The translations under genes and the position numbers were made by a program. This document shows, piece by piece, positions 49,466 to 59,988 of a stretch of 64,000 bases of DNA. The notes beneath the pieces were generated by a model. That model searched no databases. It saw only the letters and a list, made by a program, of their open reading frames with translations, and was not told the DNA's origin. Position 1 is the stretch's first letter; the number at the start of each line of letters is the position of its first letter. Origin of the DNA: Clitopilus passeckerianus (taxonomy: Eukaryota; Basidiomycota; Agaricomycetes; Agaricales; Entolomataceae); the NCBI GenBank assembly GCA_944990035.1, contig CALYLX010000149.1, positions 124,001-188,000 on the forward strand. The letters are read 5' to 3'.

Positions 49466-51702
49466 TCTATTATCGTCTATGGCCACTATCCGTTTTGTTC
49501 GAATCCCAAGCCGATGGCGTCTTCAACCCATCGTCACCAGAGCTTATGACATGAGGTGTCTATGTTGAGTATCTGTGGGTAAAAGTATGTAGGTCGCACG
49601 TTTTGATTAGCGCCTGTTGTCCTCACAATTGACGTGCTGATCGACTTACATCACAGAAACGAATTTTGCACTAGCGTGAGGAGTGAAGCAGTTACAATAG
49701 GTCATGATCATGCGACGACGTCTCCGTCATGTTCGGCGGATGAGAAGAACGGCCGAATTCCGAGATCAACTCGATGCTATCGATCCTCGGGCGAAAGCTC
49801 CATTAGATACAGTAGATATCAGATATCGGTTCTTTCTGTTCCGCTACCGTCTGCTGTTCAGACTCGGAATCACGGGGCTTCTCCCATGATCCAATCTACT
49901 CGCAAACTGCTCACCTTCGTCCTCAATACTGGATGTGATTGTGCAGCTTTAACCATTTGCTCAAGCTTCAAGCATCATTGATAGTTCAGCTACTGGAACT
50001 GAGGGTTTGTTAGCACATACCTCTCATCTTATATTGTACTTGCCTTGCATCTTGCATCAACTTTTGGGGATTGGATAGGTGCTAATCTTATCTCGGTCCC
50101 ATGACGAGGCAAGTTACCGTTCTCCTCATCTTGACGGGCCAGAAAGAAGTTGCCGGGTCTGCTGAATTTTTGCCTCGAGGCTCGCTCCTGTCTGTTTGGT
50201 ATTCTTCTATCACTGATGCACCAATGAGTATTAGGAATCGTGCAACTTCTGGCGAGACCTTGAGGCAAGAATGCATCCGGACCCCTCACACCACTCCACG
50301 AAGCAGGACAGTCTTCTTATGCCTGATCATATGGTCGAAACAGGCCTTATCGATCTCATCGCTGTTCAGAAGGTTCCATATGGCTCTCGGATTGGGGCGC
50401 TCGACAGGCTGTCAGTTCCGGAATCAGGAATACTGAATTTGCCTGTGCCCAGAGGCGTCCAGAATAATGTACGAGATTGCATTGTGGACCCTGTAAACTT
50501 CCAGCAACGTCGACGCTTCTCACGAACGTCGGTCGTTGTCGGGTGTAATGATTCAAGGATGACATTTCCATTTAATTTCGCTTTAAACGCTCTCAAGGTC
50601 TGCCTCTGGTGCATTTAGGTCGCTCTGGTCTCGTCCTCCCGACTGTGGCCATTCCCAGCCGTGCGCCCAAACGGAGAGCTGCATTGTGCCTGTGGCTTCG
50701 CCAAGGCTCAGAACTTTGTCCATCCGTAAACTACGCTGATCGACCGTCATTCCGTTAAAGTCGTGACACGGATTTGGGTCATGCTGCCATTCAGAAGCAC
50801 AAAAAAGGAGTTCACAGATCACAATACAAACGCCATCCCTAACAATCCATGTCCCGCTTACGACACTGGCATCAAACGTCCTTGTGTGGGGACCAATAGC
50901 CGAAATATTATGCGGGCAGATCGGTGCGAAAATCCGAGACTGGCATCATTGTTCACCGAAGCTTCTCATATTTGACGCGGAAAAACGACCTCGAGGATGC
51001 CAGCAGTTTTTGGAAAACGAGCATTCTTTCACTTCTCTCAAGAAAATGTGGAAAATCATGCCGTTGGGATGTTCGGAGTTATGGGGGCTTAGGTGGTGGT
51101 TAGGCCTGCCGGCCCAGAACATTACTGAAGAGGGTGAGGTTTGAAAGGTAGATTTCTCCTTACTCGCCTGACCATGTAATTCTTGACACAACCATGTTCG
51201 ATTGCCGTACGAGCACGAATATCAGGCACGTCCATCATATTATCTCCAATTCAAATGACATCCATCTTCCGGAATCGGTCAACCTTCGCCTTCTCCTGAG
51301 GTTGCGGCGGCTGGGAGACTGAATTACCGAATGTTATGGTCTGCGCCTCCTATATTTCGATGACTATGTATCGTTCGTTCAGACCAGGTAGTTCCTACCA
51401 AGCCTCTTCAATCGAGTACCAGGTTGGTACCAGGGCCCGCGACTTGCCACCGAGGCCCAGTAGTGCTTCGGCTTTAAGCAGGGAATGTTGCGGTGTTCCT
51501 GAATCTTGGGGAAAGCCGTCATGCCGCCATGAATGCCGTCGGTGCTTATCCTGATTTGGTAAATATGGTCTTGTTTTGACCCATTGATTCTGCACAATCA
51601 CGTACAGACGCGCAAGTCATACGAGGGTCTGCGAGGTACGCTGCTGTAAATCCAAGAAATCCTGATGATCTGCCCTCCCCAGAAAAAGTATGGTCGAAAA
51701 GA

Positions 51703-51710
51703 TATAAATA
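51703..51710 (+). promoter_or_regulatory. TATA box of CE4 deacetylase 2
   Basis: TATAAATA about 125 bp upstream of the ATG at 51828; the same 8-mer as at CE4 gene 1. Confidence 0.55.
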
Positions 51711-51827
51711 TGAGGCCTTTCGCTGCATTATCCCCTATCCTGGTATCCGTTTCCGTGGATCTTCCCTTCGTGTTCACTTCCCTCTGCAACCTTTTCGTGC
51801 CCTCACCTTGCCTTCGTCCTCATCGCC

Positions 51828-53003
51828 ATGTTCTTCAAACGCGTCGCCGTCTTCTTGACTGCCTGCCTTGTCGCTGGCACCTCAGCATCTCCGGCTAAGA
51901 GGCAGTCCCTCGCACAGGTCATCACGAAATGCACCAAGGCCAACGATGTCGCGTTAACTTTCGTACGTCGTTATTGTATCAAGCTGCTGTTTGTTATTCA
52001 TCCTTCCTCTAGGATGACGGTCCATACATCTATCTGTATGTTCTGAGTATCAAATGCAAGTTTCTGCATCTCACATATCATTTAGCTACGACATCAGCAA
52101 GGCGCTTGTTGCAGCGAACGCGACTGGAACATTCTTCTTCAGTACGTCCTAACGTGTTTCTGCCTCGAGAACGTGTTACTTATCGTTCTTCCTGTGTAGA
52201 CGGAAACAACTGTGGGCATTCTTCTATTCCAACGCGTTTTCTTATTCATCTATCATTCAGACGGGTGCATTTACGATGACGATAACATTAAGCGTGTCAA
52301 GTACGCTTATGACCATGGACATATGGTCGCCTCCCACACCTGGGCTCATCTTGACCTTACCCAGCAGTCCTGGGACAAGAGTGAGTTGTCTGCAGGCAAA
52401 TGTCCTCTTTTGCATACTAACTATACGCCCCAGTCCACGACGAAATGTGGAAAGTCGAGCGTGAGTATATTCCCAGTCGAATTTCTTGCATCAGACGTCT
52501 GATTCCACGCATTTACAGAGGCCCTTCAAAGGATTACCGGCGCTTACCCTGCATTCATGCGTCCCCCCTATGGAAACTACAATGATCTCGTCCGCCAAGC
52601 TTCGTATATCCGTGGTCAGAAGCTCGTTATCTGGGACTTTGACTCCGGCGACTCCGTCGGTGCTACCGTCCAGCAGAGCAAGAATGCATACACCAACACC
52701 ATTGCCCAACATCCCAGTACCATCCTGGCTTTGAACCATGAGACCTACGAGACCACTGCGTGAGTAAACCCTTTCTGTCATAGAACAACCCTGACATATA
52801 TTGTTCCTTTCAGCCACCAAGTTCTCCCCTTCGCTATCCAGAAGTTGCAGGCCGCCGGATACAACCTTGTCAGTGTTGCTGACTGCTTGGGACTGCCTCC
52901 TTGCCAGAGCGTCGGCTCTCCCCAAGTCAAAGACGTGAGTACACCTATTACACAGACTCCGCCGTGCTGACCCCGATCTATCCAGTCTACCTGGCATTGC
53001 TAA
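51828..53003 (+). CDS. Secreted polysaccharide (chitin) deacetylase, CE4/NodB family, paralogue 2 (250 aa)
   Basis: Exons 51828-51962, 52013-52035, 52086-52141, 52200-52211, 52261-52380, 52434-52460, 52519-52759, 52814-52934, 52986-53003 (753 nt). Exons 2-9 have the same lengths as in paralogue 1, including the 12-nt exon. Signal peptide MFFKRVAVFLTACLVAGTSA, then SPAKRQ (Lys-Arg site). CE4 motifs TFDDGP, HTWAH, RPPYG, WDFDSGD, LALNHE are complete. Ends STWHC with no anchor or binding module. The HTWAH form (Ala for Ser) keeps both metal-binding His. Probable substrate chitin or chitosan-type wall polymer; secreted or wall-located. Confidence 0.9.
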
Positions 53004-54245
53004 ATGCCTTTATGACCTCGCATGATGTTGTTCGAGACCCCAAACCTAATACCATTTGCTACGCACGGACAACCTTTCTAACCAATGGACTCCTTCAGCG
53101 GGGCAACGAACATTTTGATACCTCGTGCGAGACCTAGCTATGCAACAGTTGGACTCTCTAGTTCGCCCTTCACCGTATTACGCCTACTACTACCCGTCGG
53201 ACATCGTACTACATTTATTACCTATTTTTAATTGGTTCACGATTTGAAATGACCTTACTTGCGCCTTCGGAAATCTGATTCATACATTGAAAATTGCGGG
53301 CTTCTCGCCTATTAATACCCGAAAAGTGGAGTATCTTTGATATTTTCCATATGTTCTTTCAAAAGTCGACGCTTAAGCTCAGCACGCTTGAGAACATATC
53401 AACACGACCGCGAGAAGGATCTTCGAAGTCGGTTGGTTACGCGTTGGTACCTGGTCCTTCTCTGCTTCTTCGTGCTTCTTTGCCACATGCGGGAATCCCC
53501 GGACTATTCATAGGCCTTGACATACGTCCAATTCTCGAGATCGAACAGATGCCAATGCCTTATCCTATTCTTGGCTGACTTCGGTGAGAAGACATTTTCG
53601 GTGTTTATTTTCGTAAAAGTCGTCAATGTTTTGGGGCTTACATGGGAAAAAGTACATGCGCCCGAGACTGAACATCGTCTATGGAGCAACCATGTATGAG
53701 AGCTTTGGATTTCTGCCAGCGTAAATCCCCTGTTGACATTGAGCTGAGAGTCACGGATGCCACCAACAAAGACGAAAGGAGAAGTGATGGGCTGTCCGCA
53801 AATCATCTCCTTTGTGAGTACACTCGTCATAATTCAGGCAGCATTGCATTTCGATCGAAATGGTAAACTGCGGTCAGGAACAAGGTCAGATAAGCCTGTA
53901 CGAACAAGAAAGGATGCACCTGTGGGCGTTCCCAAGGCGTAGGTAGAGCGATGCTCATGGATGCCTACTAGCCTGGTGATACCGAACTTGGCGAATTTTG
54001 AGGCGAGTGTGAGAAAGTGTAAGCATGAGTCATGTGTTTGGAAGATGCTGGCTGCTTTATCGTATTAGTTTGTTCTGTGGGCTTCCAGCAAGAAGCAAAA
54101 CAGAGATTTGCAACTTGAACAACCTGGGCACAACTTCAACATCGTTTACATTTCTATGACACTCTCCAATAACCCTTAGAAACACCTGCAGAATTATCTT
54201 ATCATTACTATGTGATTCATCGGTAGGAAGGGGAAAGACAGATAA
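53004..54245. other. Spacer between CE4-2 and the terpene synthase pseudogene
   Basis: No supported gene. A 108-codon minus frame (53504-53830) with GFTLAEIQSSHTW looks partly protein-like but lacks start, splice partners and domain. Confidence 0.35.
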
Positions 54246-55606
54246 CTAGATATTGTTGTAGCGTCCACAGAACTTTGACCACTCGCAATTCCCAGCATCA
54301 GGAAAATATATGCCAACTTGACATCAACTTGTGGGAACTTGATGGAACATCAAGTAAAGCATCAAGTAGACATAACTTGCAGCCTAACTTATAGCACTTA
54401 TAGCTTACTTATATATACTTATGAAAGTTATCAAGTACTGTAGCAATTCATGTTTTGGCCAAGTATGGCCAAGTTGGCATATATTTTCCTGATGAGCCAT
54501 CATTGCCTCGCTAGCCTTGACAAATTTCTCTACAAGCGCCCTATCCTCGGACGAGAGAAACCTCTGTACCGCCTGGTTGGAAATATTGATGAAATTTGCC
54601 TCTATTCCTGGGAGGTGAAAAGTGCTGATCTCATCCATCGCCGTCTGGGCGCTGACCCCTTTCTCTTTCATCAAGACCTTGTCAGTAGTTTACTGGAATT
54701 CATCTTTCGATCCCCCCCTCGTCCGTCTTGACTTTCCGGCTCAGAATTGTTCTGTCTCTCTTCGTTCTTTTCTCTCTCTCTTCGCTCACCTTCGAACAGT
54801 TCCCCATTGCTGTTCCTAACATCTTCGACAACACATCCTGCATTCGTTGAATTTGTACCTCTCACTTCGACCTACGACTGTCCCTTCGTCGTGGCCTTTG
54901 GAGTAGTTCACTGAAACCAATCGCATTCACAACTACGCGATTGAAGCTAGTTGTACAGCTCTTCTAGCGTACACATACTAGCAAGGACCGCACTTGTCAC
55001 GGTACTTCACGAACGCTTCGAAATTATGGGAGGCTCTCAGTCTCGCATCCTTGTTCCCTACCTCTTGGAACCAGCGACACATCTGGCTCAAGACTTCTCG
55101 GGAATTTTTATGGGCAGCATCATCCCCAACCGAGGTGAATCGAGCACAAAGTTCTCCAAGAATTACTTCAACCCGGTTTTCTGGATCAGGCGTGAGGACT
55201 CCTGAGGCGATTCCAATAATTGCTTTGACGGTGTTCTTTGCCTATTGGAAGAAATGCTTAAGTACGTGTCTCATCCTTATAACACTGGAGGAGCTCATAC
55301 CTTATTGCGTGGCATGTACTCCAAGATGTCGTCGACGAGGACCAAGAATGGGAACAAGAGGGTAGGGATCTCAATTCGCTCATCTAGAGCGTATGGATAG
55401 GCGAACAAAGTTCCCTTTTCCATATCGCTTCGGGAATACTTCTCCTTGCTTTCCGCAGAAGGCCACGGCCAGCTGTCGAGAAGATATTCTCTTATACGAA
55501 GAAGTACTTCCTCTGTCTTCGGGTGACTAGCTCATTGGAAACGAGAAGTGAAGGTGGCCTGTAGACCCGTGATAGCAGAGTTATTGAGATCGAGAGGGCA
55601 AGTCAT
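54246..55606 (-). pseudogene. Terpene synthase pseudogene (Tri5/trichodiene-synthase-like)
   Basis: Minus-strand sequence from ATG 55606 matches the intact neighbour block by block: HPKTEEVLLRIREYLLDSWP, SDMEKGTLFAYPYALDERIE, the Asp-rich motif DDILE (in LVLVDDILEYM), then after a 57-59 nt intron VEVILGELCARF and RASHNFEAFVKYRDK, later LMKEKGVSAQTAMDEI and the end NCEWSKFCGRYNNI. Lesions: TGA in frame at 55534-55532; the segment equal to residues about 187-261 of the intact enzyme, which holds the NDxxSxxxE metal motif, is replaced by about 310 bp of unrelated sequence (54678-54987); and a 199-bp MITE sits in the last exon. It lies head to head with the intact gene, so an inverted duplication is likely. 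Not expected to make an active enzyme. Confidence 0.82.
54296..54494. mobile_element. MITE (199 bp, 25-bp perfect terminal inverted repeats) inside the terpene synthase pseudogene
   Basis: Left end 54296-54320 begins CATCAGGAAAATATATGCC and is repeated exactly, inverted, at 54470-54494. Flanks show AG at 54294-54295 and 54495-54496, fitting a 2-bp target duplication. The interior is AT-rich with several ACTTGATG/CATCAAGT boxes near the ends and no coding capacity. Removing the element and one AG rejoins the reading frame as EAMMA + GNCEWSKFCGRY, matching the intact paralogue. Superfamily not determined. Confidence 0.88.
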
Positions 55607-56078
55607 CAGGATTGAGAAGCCGGGGGGTTGGAGTCTGCGTCTAGTTTTTAAGGTGGACGTGAGAGTCCGCCACAATTAGGGATCCACGTTGAAAAGGCTC
55701 GTTGTGATACAGTATGGGTGGATTCTGAACCTCATTTATCGGCTGCGGGGACCGGGAAAGCCGTGTGTCCTTGATATTCTATTGTTTTCTCGCGATGAAA
55801 TTCGGTATGAGCGATTATGTTTCAAATTCGGTGTCTAAGAACGGCGATCGCTTTTCTACTCCGAATGCTATATGAATACCTCCTGTCAGATACACAATTT
55901 TCGCTGCCGTCGCACTACAAATCATTGCCCGTTGTTGACTAGCTTATGGCATTTAAACTCAGTGGGCTGGTTCCAGAAATGCCTGTTCGCTTGATGATGA
56001 CATTACGCATGGGTGCACGCCCACTGGAAGCGGTATAAAGCCCATAGCTGCCACGTTCGGACTGGACATAGGGAATTC
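55607..56078. promoter_or_regulatory. Divergent region between the two terpene synthase copies
   Basis: 472 bp between the two opposed ATGs. TATAAA at 56034-56039 lies about 40 bp upstream of the intact gene's ATG, implying a very short 5' UTR if used. Confidence 0.4.
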
Positions 56079-57202
56079 ATGGATCAGACTCGTCTTCGTG
56101 TGACTGGGCTAAGGCCGAGCTTTACCTCTCATTATCGAGCTATCTGTCACCCAGCTGCGGGGCCAATTACTCGACGTGTCCATGCATACTTCCTCGACAA
56201 CTGGATCTGGCCGTCCGAAGAGGCGAAGACCAAGTTTCTTCAGAGCGATATCGACAAGGGCCCACTTTTTGTGTGGCCTGAAGGTCGAGAAGACAGAGTC
56301 GAGGTCCTGACGCTCTTGACATGTTTCTGGGCGTTCTTTGATGATGCATTGGGGGCTATGAGTTACGCACAAGTAAGCATTGGTGCCATTGGTTTTGAAC
56401 GCTCTGCTCATACGTACCGGACGCTAGGCTAAAGCGGTCGTAGCTCGGACGCTTGGAATGCTCAATCAATCCATCAAGCCGGATAAATCCAGTCGTCTCG
56501 AGCTTATCCTAGATCAGATCTGCTCTCGTCTTCTTTCACTCGATAGTGATGGGGACGGCCAAGGCGCCCGAGAGATTCTGAAGCATACTAGTCATTGGAT
56601 AGAAGTGGCAGCAAACAAGGAGAGGCGGCTGAAGGCGTCGCAGGACTTCGAGAGCTATATCCAGTACCGCCAGATCGATGTAGGCTGCGGGTACGTCATG
56701 ATCGGAAGGTTTCTTATCCATAATCTTGCTGAACTATTCTAGGATGTTTTTCTACATGATGTGTTGGTCAAGAAATGTCCAAGTTTCCGATCGCATGAAG
56801 CTTGACCCGACTTTCTGCAAACTCATGGAAACGACGGGGATGCATATCGCGTTGACGAACGACCTGTATTCTTATCCTGTTGAGGAGATGGAACGCCAGG
56901 CTCAGGCTCAGGTGCTTGGGACACAGAATGACGATAATGCCCTTGTCGGTATGTGCAATGGGGTATTTGTTCTTATGAAGGAGAACGGGGTCGATGCAAA
57001 GGAGGCCATGGACGACATTGGTCAGAGGCGTTTGCCACAGCTCGAAAAGCAGTTCGAGGAACTATCGATGGCCATGACAGAGCACTACTCCGACACCCCG
57101 GATGAACTTAGGGTTGCCGAGAGCATCGTGGATGGATGCAAGAACCTGATGGGTGGGAATTGCGAGTGGTCGAAGTTCTGCGGACGTTATAATAGATTTT
57201 GA
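56079..57202 (+). CDS. Terpene synthase, Tri5/trichodiene-synthase-like, probable sesquiterpene or linear terpenol synthase (338 aa)
   Basis: Class I terpene synthase that ionises a prenyl diphosphate with Mg2+. Exons 56079-56372, 56428-56690, 56743-57202 (1017 nt), the usual fungal length. Seen: FFDDALG (Asp88, Asp89) as the Asp-rich motif, which lacks the usual third acidic residue; NDLYSYPVE (Asn225, Ser229, Glu233), a full NSE motif; and the C-terminal Arg-Tyr pair 334-335 in CGRYNRF. The start was chosen at ATG 56079 because it aligns with the N-terminus of the adjacent pseudogene and follows a TATA box. No prenyl-modifying P450 or transporter is adjacent (the P450 is 37 kb away). Product unknown. 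Confidence 0.87.
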
Positions 57203-57584
57203 TGAAACAACGACTGATCATTGAAGTAATAGAGTCTAATACAATATGACTTGTCGTATTCCCAGAGACCATAACGGTTGCAGGTGTGCGCTCCGAAGGA
57301 AGTAACCTGGCGTCCTGAGATATAAACAGTGGTCAGCCAAATGCTACAGAGGGCGAGACGGAGGAAGAATAGAAACGTCAAATTCCAGTAAGGTCGTGGT
57401 CAGGAAGGGAGGACCTGCAGGTGCAGATCCAATGAAAGCCGGTCATAAATCAAACAGCTCCCCGAAAACGCGAACGTTCTCCGGAGTGTCATATGGCCCC
57501 GGCAGAATATCATCACAGGATAGATTGAAGGAAAAGGTGTAGGAGAGTACTCACCCTCAGAGTCGGATTAAGGAGCCCAAAATT
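57203..57584. other. Convergent 3' flanks of terpene synthase and DHHC gene
   Basis: 382 bp, no coding signal recognised. Confidence 0.45.
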
Positions 57585-59116
57585 CTATGCATCCTCTTCC
57601 TCTTCGTCTGTAAGCTCTTCCCCTCTTCGTACGCCATGGTGGCGGTCATACCCTTCTCTCCGTGCCCATGACCTGCCATCGGTATAGGGCTCTATTCGAA
57701 AGGGGAAGAATAGGGTATAGATGGGGCTGAGCAACCAATGGTCAGTAAATACTTCATGTTTGAGTCGGTATACGCACTATCCACCCTCTCCGATATTGAA
57801 GAATAGTTTTAGGTTCCTTAGCCGCCTACGATCACAAGTCAGCCTTGAGTCAATTATGACTGAAACGAAAATAACTTGCCCGAGATCATATGAGTTCACG
57901 AAAGTCTGATGGGAGAGTGTTAACGCCGACAATTCAGAAAAATCCCAAAAAGGTTCTTACCTCCCCACGGGACTTGGCTCTACGAATATAGACCTCGTTA
58001 TCTTGTGTTTCGACTGTCGTTTCCCCGTTCGACACGGTGTACAGATGATAGGACATCATGACCCCGACGGCGAGGCAGAGAACACATGCGAGAATGTAGA
58101 TGAGGATAAAGGCGATTTCTGGTATGCGGTACGTCCATGGTTGCTGTGGTTAGCGTCAGAAAGTGCTGGGATGACAGCTAAGGGAGGTAACTCACGAATG
58201 GAATGCCCAGAGCTACTAAGAGTTGGGACCAGCCCGAAACAGCAAGGCAAAAGCAGGCAATCACGAGATAGGCCCTATGAGGTATGCATACGTCAGTGAT
58301 CTTTGAAGCAAGACAGTAGGGGTGCCGCGTACATGAACAGTACGAAATGCCGCTCGTTATGGATCCCAACACATTGGTTTATCCCTAAGCATTAGCGAAT
58401 GTGTCAGCTTGTTTGCTGCTGAGCAATACAGGGTCTACGCACACTATTGAAAATGAGCACATAGACGAGGGATGAGTAGAGTAAAACTCACAGGACAGTG
58501 GTGATCGTACTTCAAAACGCAGCGATTGCAGATACGGCAGTGATGGGCTCTCTAGCTTTGAATGTAAGAAAGTGAATGAAATAGGAGTCGAGGAGGAAGA
58601 TTTACCTCTGGCCGCGTCTTGCCACATTTATTACACTGTGTTTTCTCTGCACGCGTAATATTCACAGGCGTGGTCCATCGAACTCCTCCAGAGAAAAGGC
58701 TTTGCTGAGCACGTTTTCGTGCCCACATGAAGCCTTTACCATGAGTGCGAGGTGGGTCGTCGACGAATCCTGGACTGACGGTGATGACATAGTAATAATG
58801 CATCATCAGGTTGAAGGCGATCAGGACGCAGACGGGAAGCGTCAGCAGTGGGTAGGAGAGTGTCGGAGCAATCACGTCGACTGCGTGCACCGTAAAAGAA
58901 AGTCAGCATGATGGTATTTCAGACGGCCGAAGCAGGGAGACGGGGGTGTCAGGGCGTAGTGGGTAAGACGAGAAACTAACAGAAGCATACCGTTCCGGTA
59001 GTTAGGAGGATTACGGCGAGACCGACAAAGTATGGTCCAGCGGCGCCTGTTATTCTATCTCCTAGTTTCTCGAGGGACTTGAAGCATCTGAACACTGTCC
59101 GAGAGCACCAGCTCAT
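57585..59116 (-). CDS. DHHC-type protein S-palmitoyltransferase (333 aa), with a 1-nt exon
   Basis: Transfers palmitate to protein cysteines on endomembranes. Exons (minus): 59116-58981, 58880-58606, 58551-58492, 58443 (single T), 58384-58333, 58274-58196, 58143-57961, 57905-57880, 57825-57778, 57726-57585; total 1002 nt. Four membrane spans: YFVGLAVILLTTGTVCFFDV, LLTLPVCVLIAFNLMM, FVLFMAYLVIACFCLAVSGW, IAFILIYILACVLCLAVGV. Cys-rich domain: CNKCGKTRPE, RAHHCRICNRCVLKYDHHCP (DHHC at 153-156), then W158 INQCVGIHNERHF. The invariant Trp after DHHCP is only encoded if a lone T is spliced between introns 58491-58444 and 58442-58385. The intron after NSYDLG has a GC donor (GG|GCAAGT). Acidic C-terminal tail ending EELTDEEEEDA. 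Confidence 0.85.
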
Positions 59117-59880
59117 CGTTGGACACGACGGGGAGAAAGTGTTTGTCAAGGAAGCAACGTAAAGCTGTGCAGTTTGATGTGCCAATTCGGTGCCACGTGC
59201 CTTTTACCATCAGATTAGATGCCATTCCCCGGCTTGACAATTTGTGCCGTCGGCTATTTTCACCCCACGTCCTCGCCTCCTCGCATCCTGGGATTCATCG
59301 TTGCAATTTGTTCACACTGCGCGTTTTCCGGAGAAGCAAGAGGCATGGGAAGACTTAATTCATACGTCTGCCTTCTCTCCCGAAGTGGAAGCAAGCAACT
59401 GGAACAATTGAGTTGATAAAGCGGTTTAGTTGCGAAGCCGGACCAGGCGGGGGGAACTTGGGTTGCTAGTCAACCTTTTATGACCAAAGAGGGCCGAAGT
59501 AGTTTGTTTCCCATATGTACAGGAGACCTGTCATCCAGGGCGAAGGTAGTCCAACGTTCGGAATGATTTCTTTTCCAATCGCCACACGGTACCTCGTAAC
59601 TTGACGCAATGGATGCAATCGTCACCAATCAATCTCTCAGCCATGAAGGATCGGGATTTGTTCCTATTCCTCTACGTGGCCTCGCCTTAGTATTCGAAAT
59701 GTATTACAACAGGAAGGAAGGAAAACTGGAAAGATTTAAGAAATGTTCATGTGGAACGTTGTAAGTTGGCGATGTCATGTATTCGGCAACCTGGTATGCA
59801 TCACGATCGAGGTTGCCTGCCCAGATTTGTTCGTGTTTTTTTTCGCTTTGTCGGGGCTTGGCGCCCTACTAATCATGGCT
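59117..59880. other. Divergent spacer between DHHC gene and CE4-3
   Basis: Promoters of both genes are expected here. No coding exon or repeat is supported. Confidence 0.4.
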
Positions 59881-59886
59881 TATAAT
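59881..59886 (+). promoter_or_regulatory. TATA-like box of CE4 deacetylase 3
   Basis: TATAAT 108 bp upstream of the ATG at 59989, at a distance like that of the TATAAATA boxes of the other two CE4 genes. Confidence 0.4.
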
Positions 59887-59988
59887 GGATGGGTCTTTTG
59901 AGTTGACTTTCTTCGGCCTCAACTCTCTGCCAACCCCCTTTCGTCTCTTTTCCTTGTCACTCCTTTTGCCCCAGTCACTCCTTTAACA

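Larger units (their letters stand above)
46599..51702. other. Gene-poor region with decayed coding sequence
   Basis: Outside the repeated segments listed separately I see fragments only. Minus 48174-48638 encodes a basic frame (RRCQAKTERYASSSQKEWVY). Plus 49050-49190 encodes a protein-like piece (DPNALPDDITIVVEVNTWSG) that continues past a stop in the same frame (DHLEDTEEEQAEQATLRG). These look like remnants of one or two unrecognised genes, not working genes. Confidence 0.3.

Noticed and set aside
57727..57784. A 33-nt intron in the DHHC gene (GTGGAT...ATGAAG)
   Set aside because: Too short; a 51-nt GTGCGT...CTCAG intron with a CTGAC branch site keeps the frame.
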